Assembly: GCA_003221085.1 (NCBI GenBank)
Contig: QHUD01000216.1
Location: 1 to 5,088 of the forward strand
Source of the DNA: Gemmatimonadota bacterium
GTDB lineage: Bacteria; Gemmatimonadota; Gemmatimonadetes; Gemmatimonadales; GWC2-71-9
DNA: 5,088 nucleotides
Direction of reading: 5' to 3'
A program made the position numbers and the translations under genes. Each line of letters opens with the position of its first letter. Positions within the stretch are counted from its first letter, which is position 1. The notes beneath the pieces were generated by a model that saw only the letters and a program-made list of their open reading frames with translations, did not search any database and was not told where the DNA came from. Shown piece after piece: positions 1 to 5,088 of the stretch.

Positions 1-82
1 GGGAGGTTAGAGGAGGTCGCCCTATTGACGTGACAGCCTCCCCCAACCTCCTCCAACCTCCAAAACCTCCCCAACCTGCCTT
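1..82. repeat. AACCTCC-type intergenic repeat with long imperfect hairpin
   Basis: This non-coding stretch lies after the stop of the last operon gene. On the plus strand the heptamer AACCTCC occurs at 45-51, 55-61 and 64-70, with a degenerate copy (AACCTGC) at 73-79, so the period is 9-10 bases. An inverted copy (GGAGGTT) sits at 2-8. As a result 2-17 pairs with 46-61 at 15 of 16 positions, with a single mismatch (A9/C54), around a 28-base loop. The minus strand is a purine-rich, G-run-rich tract. It could act as a transcript-end hairpin for the operon, but no T-tract is visible inside the window, and whether one follows beyond position 1 cannot be seen. It could equally be a dispersed intergenic repeat. 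The repeat and pairing are seen directly; any function is inferred. Confidence 0.6.
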
Positions 83-973
83 TCAGCCGAGTTGCACCCG
101 CTGCGACCGCCGCATGCGGACCAGATCGTACATCTCCGCCACTTCGCCGCCCAAGAGGAACAGGTAGGCCGTGTAGTAGACCCACAGCAGGAACAGGAAC
201 AGGGCGACGATGTTCGCGTCCGAGGCCACACGGTCGAGGGTGGCGAAGCGGGTTACGTACAGCGCGTAGAGCCGTTTCGCCACCTCGAACCCGAGCGAGC
301 AGAAAATGGCCGCCACGAGCGCGGTCCGCCACACGATGCGCCGGCTGGGCAGCAGTTTGAAGACGACGAAGAACAGCGCGACGCCGAGCGCAAAAGAGAT
401 CAACTCGAGACTGAGGCGCCACAGCCAGTCGATCGCGAAGCTGCGGCTCACGCTGCCCGCGTTGCGCGCTTCCCAGGTGGCCACCAGCGCGCCCAGCACC
501 AACAGCGCCCCGGTGCACAACACCATGGCGAGATCCAGCAGCTTGGCGACGGGCCACGAACGACGCTCGTCGGTGTCGAACACCTCGTTGAGCGCGGCGC
601 GGAGTCCGCCGAACAGACGGGTGGAGAACCACAGAAAGAGCGGCAGGCCCACGGCGGTCAGCCGGACCCGCTGGCGGACCACGCTCGCGAGCACGCTCTC
701 CACCTGCGTGAACGCCTTGTCGGGAACACCGCCCGCCGTGGAGGGGAGCAGCCGGGCGAGCAGCTCGTGCAGCTCGACTTGCTGAGTCGTGACTTGGTGC
801 TGCACGAGATATCCGACGGTTGCGAGGAGCAACGCGACGAACGGGATGATGGTCAGCAGCAGATCGAACGACAGCGCGCTCGCGAGGAAGGGAATATTGT
901 CTTCGAAAGCCGCCTCAAACGTCCGCCGGGCGATGCCGGTCACCGACTGATGCCAGCCGCGCGCGGCCTTCAC
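83..973 (-). CDS. YihY/virulence factor BrkB family inner-membrane protein
   Basis: This is a 296-residue polytopic membrane protein, close to the usual 270-330 residues of the YihY/BrkB family. Hydrophobic segments lie at about 26-56, 104-123, 145-166, 186-207, 213-232 and 252-276, giving the six-helix pattern typical of the family. Family-like wording includes NIPFLASALSFDLLLTIIPF near the N-terminus and, near the C-terminus, an LLP followed by a basic stretch (about 208-216), then LLWVYYTAYLFLLGGEVAE at about 262-280. The C-terminal tail after 285 is Arg-rich and probably cytoplasmic. The name BrkB came from serum resistance in Bordetella, but the biochemical role of the family is not settled, so no substrate is assigned. 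The GTG start at 973 overlaps the stop of the upstream gene as GTGA, with no well-spaced Shine-Dalgarno sequence, so translation is probably coupled. It is the last gene of the operon. Family assignment is firm; function is unknown. Confidence 0.9.
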   Translation of the reverse strand: MKAARGWHQSVTGIARRTFEAAFEDNIPFLASALSFDLLLTIIPFVALLLATVGYLVQHQVTTQQVELHELLARLLPSTAGGVPDKAFTQVESVLASVVRQRVRLTAVGLPLFLWFSTRLFGGLRAALNEVFDTDERRSWPVAKLLDLAMVLCTGALLVLGALVATWEARNAGSVSRSFAIDWLWRLSLELISFALGVALFFVVFKLLPSRRIVWRTALVAAIFCSLGFEVAKRLYALYVTRFATLDRVASDANIVALFLFLLWVYYTAYLFLLGGEVAEMYDLVRMRRSQRVQLG

Positions 974-1266
974 GCGACGGGTTCGTCCTCCCCCTTGGCC
1001 CCGCGGCGCCGGCGCTTCGCCTCGGTCAACCGCCGCTCGATCGCGACGCGCGCGGTGGGCGCCTCATCCTCTTCATCCTCCGCGGTATCGAGCAGCCCGC
1101 CCAGCTCGCCCGCCTTCTCCGCCGCGAGGTCGCGCAACCCGCGGAGCTTGCGCGACAGCTTCGTGCGGGACGCCTCGCCCGGCTCGGGCGCGAACAGGAA
1201 CCCGAGCACCGCGCCCAGACCGAGGCCCAGCAAGAAGGGCCCGAACCCCGCGCCCCGCTCGCTCAT
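970..1266 (-). CDS. YtxH-like small single-pass membrane protein
   Basis: This 98-residue protein has a Gly-rich hydrophobic segment at about 8-26, immediately followed by FAPEPGEASRTKL. That is the characteristic YtxH-family pattern: a glycine-rich membrane helix, then a [L/F]FAP.sG.e.R motif. The rest is hydrophilic: a likely amphipathic helix at 35-60, an acidic cluster at 63-69 and a basic RRRR run at 85-88. YtxH proteins are associated with the envelope or general stress in Bacillus, but no biochemical activity is established. The ATG at 1266 overlaps the aldolase stop as ATGA, and GGAGG lies 7 nt upstream at 1274-1278, supporting this start. Its own stop overlaps the start of the YihY gene, so the two membrane proteins are probably made together. 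The remaining doubt is over the family name rather than over it being a gene. Confidence 0.8.
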   Translation of the reverse strand: MSERGAGFGPFLLGLGLGAVLGFLFAPEPGEASRTKLSRKLRGLRDLAAEKAGELGGLLDTAEDEEDEAPTARVAIERRLTEAKRRRRGAKGEDEPVA

Positions 1267-2645
1267 TCTCCCGCCTCCAGATCATCGGGCGCGGCCACCG
1301 CCACCGGGCGCGGCTGCGCGTGCGACTGCACCGGCGGCTTGACGAAGCGGTCGGTGATCGCGCGCGTGCCCGTGACGCGGAGCTGCTCGAACAGGAAGGC
1401 GAACGTCTTCTCCAAGTCGGCGGCGATCGCGGCGCGGACATCGGCCGGCAGGTCCCACAGGCGGCGCTTGAACGGGCCGATCGCCTTCTTGCGGCTCTTA
1501 TAGTAGAACTGCTCCTCCGTGTCCCCCTTCTTCCACTCGTCCTTGCACTCCGCCTTCACCCACTCCTGCAGCTCGCGCCGCAGGTCCGCCGGTAGCTTGG
1601 GGTGGTCGAACACGATGTTCTGGAAATTGGTCGCGAGGTGGATCTCGATGGCCTCGCACTTGGGGAAGTTGCCGAACGCGTCGGGCGGCAGCGTCGAGGC
1701 CCCGTGTTGCACCGCGCCGCCCAGGCTGTACTTGCCCCGCGCGTCGGCGGATAGCGCCTTGAGGGCATCCAAGTCGAGCGCCACCTTGGCGATCGAGCCG
1801 TCGGGCAGCACCACCCCACCGTGACTTGTCCCCGTCTGCACGGAGATCTTGCTGATACCGATGTAGGGCCCCCCCTCCAGGCGCGCGAGCGCGCGGACAT
1901 AGCCGACCATGAAGGCCTTGAGCTCGTGCACGTCGGAGTTCTTGCCGCCCACCTCGCCGATCTCCGCGCCGACGGACACGGTCACGCCTTCGGGCTCCCG
2001 GTCGCGGATGAACTTGGTCAGGTCTGCCGCCCGCTCGTAGTTGACCCGCTGCTGGGCGTCGAGCGTGGCCTGCGAGAGGTCGACCAGCGTCGAGGTGTCC
2101 ACGTCGATGTTGTAGAAGCCGGCGTGCAGCTCTTCTTCGATCAGCGTCCGGATCGCCTGCAGCTCGGCCTCGGCGTCGACGGCGTACTTCTTGGCGTTCA
2201 CCTGGACATGGTCGCCCTGGATGAACAGCGGCCCCGTGAAGCCTTCGCGCAGCGCCGCGGCGGTCATCACGGCGACGTACTCGGCGGGGCGCTGCTCGGT
2301 ATAGCCGATCTCGGAGCGGGCGATCTCGCAGATGAGCGCGCCCACCTCGAGGCGCTTGGCGGCCCGGAAGATGGCGCGGGCGGAGTCATAGGAGAGGACG
2401 CGGATGTTCATCGCGGGCGTCGTGAACGGTCGCACCTCGCCACGACCGCGCGCCAGGTACAGCTCGTGAATCGACGCGGGCCGCACGTCGGCCTGCTGCC
2501 CGATCTCCCAGATCAGCCAGCGCGCCTGCTCCCGCTCCTCGGGTGCGCCGAAGACCGCCTGGCGCACCAGCTCGTCCATGGCGACGCTCTGCCGGGCGGC
2601 CGGGCTCTGGAACCGTCGTAGCGTCGCTTCGGGTGAGTTCGCCAT
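1263..2645 (-). CDS. Divergent class II fructose/tagatose-bisphosphate aldolase family protein
   Basis: This 460-residue predicted TIM-barrel enzyme would catalyse reversible aldol cleavage of a ketose bisphosphate to glycerone phosphate and an aldehyde phosphate, in the cytoplasm. Class II hallmarks appear in order: GDHVQ with catalytic-type Asp145 and metal-ligand-type His146; a GAEIGEVGG loop with Glu228 and the GG pair at 233-234; GTSHGG with His276; VQHGAS with His314; and an EIHLATNFQN strand at 334-343, matching the KIN-type substrate-binding strand. The GDH motif and a NIDVDTSTL strand (about 179-187) also recall the GatZ/KbaZ subgroup. A charged, largely helical tail of roughly 110 residues follows the barrel, making it about 100 residues longer than E. 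coli FbaA (359). Placement beside pyruvate kinase supports a glycolytic or gluconeogenic role, but substrate specificity is inferred. The start is ATG at 2645, because AGGAGGT lies 8 nt upstream; an in-frame TTG at 2654 overlaps that site. Its stop overlaps the next gene by 4 bases. Confidence 0.85.
   Translation of the reverse strand: MANSPEATLRRFQSPAARQSVAMDELVRQAVFGAPEEREQARWLIWEIGQQADVRPASIHELYLARGRGEVRPFTTPAMNIRVLSYDSARAIFRAAKRLEVGALICEIARSEIGYTEQRPAEYVAVMTAAALREGFTGPLFIQGDHVQVNAKKYAVDAEAELQAIRTLIEEELHAGFYNIDVDTSTLVDLSQATLDAQQRVNYERAADLTKFIRDREPEGVTVSVGAEIGEVGGKNSDVHELKAFMVGYVRALARLEGGPYIGISKISVQTGTSHGGVVLPDGSIAKVALDLDALKALSADARGKYSLGGAVQHGASTLPPDAFGNFPKCEAIEIHLATNFQNIVFDHPKLPADLRRELQEWVKAECKDEWKKGDTEEQFYYKSRKKAIGPFKRRLWDLPADVRAAIAADLEKTFAFLFEQLRVTGTRAITDRFVKPPVQSHAQPRPVAVAAPDDLEAGE
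1274..1278 (-). promoter_or_regulatory. Ribosome binding site of the YtxH-like gene
   Basis: On the minus strand, GGAGG is followed by seven bases and then the ATG at 1266. The site lies inside the last codons of the aldolase gene, so the downstream gene can be reached both by re-initiation at the ATGA overlap and by direct ribosome binding. Confidence 0.65.
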
Positions 2646-2653
2646 CGCTCGCA

Positions 2654-2660
2654 ACCTCCT
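2654..2660 (-). promoter_or_regulatory. Strong ribosome binding site that fixes the aldolase start
   Basis: AGGAGGT on the minus strand is followed by eight bases (TGCGAGCG) and then ATG GCG at 2645. It lies in the 25-nt gap between the hydrolase stop and the aldolase gene. Because the alternative in-frame TTG (2654-2652) overlaps this site by one base, ATG 2645 is the likely start. Confidence 0.75.
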
Positions 2661-2670
2661 GGCGACGAAT

Positions 2671-3450
2671 TTAGACCGGGCCCACCTCGATCACCAGCCC
2701 GTCGTAGGCGGGCGCGACGCCCGGCGGCAGGCTAGCCACGAGCTCCGCGTGGGGCGTCGCGTGCGTGAGGTGCGTGAGAAAGGTTCGTCGGGCGCCGATC
2801 TGCCGCGCCGCGGCGACGGCCTCGGGGATGGAAAGGTGCAGCGGATGCGGGCGCGGCAGCAGGGCGTTCAGCACCAGCACCTCGAGCCCCCCCAGGCGCG
2901 CGAGCGCCGACTCCGGAATCGCTTTCGCGTCCGTGAGGTACGCGATCGGTCCCACCCGGTAGCCGAACACCGTGCGATCGCCGTGCGGCAGCAGGAGGGC
3001 GCGCACCGGCATCCCCGCGATCTCGACTTCGCCGTCGGGCTCGAGCGGCCGCGCGGCGAGCTCGGGCTTGCTCGTCCCCGGTTGGGCCGGAGCCCCGTCG
3101 AAGATGTACGCGAAGCGGCGCTCCAGCTCCGCCAGCGTGCTCGCGGCGCCGTACACGTCGAGCGGGGCGCGTTGGCGCGCGGAGAAGGCGCGCAGGTCGT
3201 CGATGCCGTGGACGTGATCCGCGTGGGCGTGTGTGAACAGCACGGCGTCGACGGACCCGATGCCCGCCGCCACGAGCTGGAGTCGCAGCTCGGGCGGGGT
3301 GTCGATGAGGAGGCGCCGACCGCCCGACTCGATCAGCGCCGCCGTGCGGGTGCGCCGGTCGCGCGGGTCGGACGATGTACAGGTACGGCAGTCGCACCCG
3401 ATCTGCGGCACCCCATACGACGTGCCCGTGCCGAGGAACACGAGCCTCAC
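2671..3450 (-). CDS. MBL-fold metallohydrolase, PhnP-like (phosphodiesterase-type)
   Basis: This is a 259-residue protein of the metallo-beta-lactamase superfamily, PhnP-like branch (COG1235 type). It opens with a beta strand and LGTGTSYGVPQIGCDC; Cys19, Cys21 and Cys24 correspond to the cysteine cluster that binds a structural zinc in PhnP. The metal-binding HxHxDH motif is complete (His74, His76, Asp78, His79). It is followed by LPHGD (His156), LTDAK (Asp174) and LTHLTH with a later PH (His227, His230, His234), so the dinuclear active site looks intact. E. coli PhnP cleaves 5-phosphoribosyl 1,2-cyclic phosphate in phosphonate breakdown, but no phn genes are visible here and this subfamily is widespread without them. 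A cyclic-phosphate or other phosphodiester substrate is therefore only an inference. The GTG start at 3450 begins MRLVFLGTG, normal for the family, one base after the pyk stop (TGA-G-GTG), indicating coupled translation. The protein appears soluble and cytoplasmic, with no signal peptide. Confidence 0.87.
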   Translation of the reverse strand: MRLVFLGTGTSYGVPQIGCDCRTCTSSDPRDRRTRTAALIESGGRRLLIDTPPELRLQLVAAGIGSVDAVLFTHAHADHVHGIDDLRAFSARQRAPLDVYGAASTLAELERRFAYIFDGAPAQPGTSKPELAARPLEPDGEVEIAGMPVRALLLPHGDRTVFGYRVGPIAYLTDAKAIPESALARLGGLEVLVLNALLPRPHPLHLSIPEAVAAARQIGARRTFLTHLTHATPHAELVASLPPGVAPAYDGLVIEVGPV

Positions 3451-3451
3451 C

Positions 3452-4765
<1,314 letters not shown>

Positions 4766-4772
4766 AGCCGTT

Positions 4773-4779
4773 CCCCCCT
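4773..4779 (-). promoter_or_regulatory. Purine-rich Shine-Dalgarno-like site before pyk
   Basis: AGGGGGG on the minus strand lies 7 nt before CTG 4765 and 10 nt before ATC 4762, within a long purine tract (about 4773-4792). The spacing suits initiation at either codon and argues against the internal GTG at 4666. The G6 run is also a place where a one-base sequencing error could hide a normal start. Confidence 0.4.
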
Positions 4780-4793
4780 TCCCTCTCCCTCAT

Positions 4794-4837
4794 GGGTTTT
4801 CAACATTTCGAGTGCCCGGCCCCAGTGTGGAAAACCC
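4794..4837 (-). other. Inverted repeat in the pyk 5' leader, with DnaA-box-like arms
   Basis: On the plus strand GGGTTTTCAACA (4794-4805) pairs with TGTGGAAAACCC (4826-4837) at 11 of 12 positions; the only mismatch is A4802/G4829. The spacer is 20 bases and GC-rich. One arm contains TTTTCCACA (minus strand, 4834-4826), which fits the loose DnaA-box form TTWTNCACA. The other contains TTTTCAACA, one base off. The element lies about 30 nt upstream of the pyk start, so it could be a 5'-leader hairpin or a paired protein-binding site. The symmetry is observed; function is inferred. Confidence 0.5.
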
Positions 4838-4909
4838 GCCGCCACGAACCCCCCGCCCGAGACCGAACGGCGGAGTGCGGGGTGCGCGCGAAGGGGACGA
4901 GTTAAGTGG

Positions 4910-4926
4910 ATACGGACCGGCCGTAT
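4910..4926. promoter_or_regulatory. 17-bp near-palindrome overlapping the putative pyk -10 box (operator candidate)
   Basis: ATACGGACCGGCCGTAT has perfect 6-bp arms (4910-4915 and 4921-4926) around a 5-bp centre. It overlaps the proposed -10 hexamer (4922-4927) and the expected transcription start near 4915, a position where a bound repressor would block initiation. No regulator gene is present in the window, so the binding protein is unknown. Confidence 0.35.
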
Positions 4927-4950
4927 AGGTGACGCACTTCAAGTTGTCTC
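4922..4950 (-). promoter_or_regulatory. Putative sigma70-type promoter of the pyk operon
   Basis: On the minus strand GAGACA (4950-4945, 4/6 to TTGACA) and TATACG (4927-4922, 4/6 to TATAAT) are separated by exactly 17 bases. Transcription would start near 4915 and leave a leader of about 150 nt containing the inverted repeat at 4794-4837. This is the best -35/-10 pair I found in the gap, but the matches are only moderate. Confidence 0.35.
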
Positions 4951-4956
4951 TCGGCT

Positions 4957-4979
4957 CGATCCGGCGGCCTTGCCGGTCG
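4957..4979 (-). terminator. GC-rich hairpin after the upstream gene (possible terminator without U-tract)
   Basis: CGA plus CCGGC (4957-4959, 4961-4965) pairs with GCCGG plus TCG (4972-4979). This gives an 8-bp stem with one bulged base (4960) and a 6-base loop. It lies about 40 bases past the stop of the right-edge gene and just upstream of the putative pyk promoter, the expected place for a terminator. No run of T follows on either strand, so intrinsic termination is uncertain. Confidence 0.3.
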
Positions 4980-5017
4980 GCGGCGACATGCATAAAGATA
5001 CGCACACGTGTAACCCC

Positions 5018-5088
5018 CTAGTGCACGACGCCGATCTGCTTCGCTTCGAGCCGCTGCCTGAACTCCTGGAGCAAATGCACCGCCCGGG
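5018..5088 (-). CDS. C-terminal end of an unidentified protein (partial)
   Basis: The minus strand reads open from the window edge for 22 complete codons to a TAG at 5020-5018, ending RAVHLLQEFRQRLEAKQIGVVH. Third codon positions are almost all G or C, like the neighbouring genes, and the sequence resembles an amphipathic helix followed by a short strand. This suggests the real end of a gene transcribed in the same direction as pyk. The opposite strand also reads open here from a GTG at 5021, with somewhat lower third-position GC and no ribosome binding site, so that reading is less likely. The fragment is too short to assign a family. Confidence 0.45.
   Translation of the reverse strand, partial: RAVHLLQEFRQRLEAKQIGVVH

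Noticed and set aside
1..82. CRISPR array suggested by regularly spaced repeats
   Set aside because: The unit is only 7 bases with 2-3 base spacers. It is a short-period intergenic repeat, not a CRISPR array.
92..1342. Long plus-strand open frame antisense to the YihY, YtxH-like and aldolase genes
   Set aside because: It is rich in low-complexity Arg, Gln, Glu, Pro and Ala stretches, lacks any recognisable domain, and lies opposite well-supported genes. It is a by-product of high third-position GC.
1073..1441. Minus-strand alternative frame overlapping the aldolase end and the YtxH-like gene
   Set aside because: It is Arg/Ser/Pro-rich shadow sequence overlapping two coupled genes with good motifs. 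The minus-strand frame at 2732-3397 inside the hydrolase is the same kind of shadow.
2646..2654. TTG at 2654 as the aldolase start, adding three residues
   Set aside because: It overlaps the AGGAGGT ribosome binding site by one base. ATG 2645 has ideal 8-nt spacing.
4794..4837. Replication origin suggested by DnaA-box-like arms
   Set aside because: There are only two loose boxes, no AT-rich unwinding region, and no dnaA, dnaN or gidA/parA neighbours.
4790..5005. 71-codon minus-strand open frame upstream of pyk, in the same frame as pyk and ending at the TGA at 4790
   Set aside because: No domain, no ribosome binding site before its GTG, and composition unlike the neighbouring genes. It spans the putative promoter, and pyruvate kinases normally begin at the RRTKIV motif, so it is not a missing N-terminal extension.
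5021..5088. Plus-strand open reading starting at GTG 5021 (VHDADLLRFEPLPELLEQ and onward)
   Set aside because: It looks protein-like, but it lacks a ribosome binding site and has lower third-position GC than the minus-strand reading of the same bases. I kept the minus strand with low confidence.

Overview
This is a GC-rich bacterial window in which nearly all of the coding potential lies on the minus strand. Codon third positions are strongly G/C, which also produces long antisense shadow frames. The aldolase variant, the composition and the wording of the pyruvate kinase recall Gemmatimonadota or a neighbouring high-GC environmental phylum. That placement is from memory of family sequences and is only moderately confident.

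Reading in the direction of transcription (right to left): at the right edge lie the last 22 codons of an unidentified minus-strand gene (5088-5018). A 252-base gap follows (5017-4766). It holds a GC-rich hairpin, a plausible sigma70-type promoter with a palindrome over its -10 box, and a second hairpin just before pyk. Five genes then run in one tight series: pyruvate kinase (4765-3452), a PhnP-like metallo-beta-lactamase-fold hydrolase (3450-2671), a divergent class II bisphosphate aldolase (2645-1263), a small YtxH-like membrane protein (1266-970) and a YihY/BrkB-family membrane protein (973-83). Spacings are 1 nt, 25 nt, -4 nt (ATGA) and -4 nt (GTGA), which strongly suggests one operon with translational coupling. 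Positions 82-1 are non-coding and carry an AACCTCC-type repeat and a long imperfect hairpin.

Functionally the operon joins two central-carbon enzymes, an aldolase-family protein and pyruvate kinase, to a phosphodiesterase-like hydrolase and two envelope proteins. No mobile element, CRISPR array, tRNA or rRNA is visible, and I see no convincing evidence of a new multi-gene system.

The most unusual observations concern pyk. Its reading frame has no ATG, GTG or TTG upstream of conserved N-terminal sequence. Its C-terminal domain appears to lack about 33 residues in frame. It carries Arg at the position that separates potassium-dependent from potassium-independent enzymes. The repeat/hairpin at the left edge and the palindromes upstream of pyk also deserve a second look.
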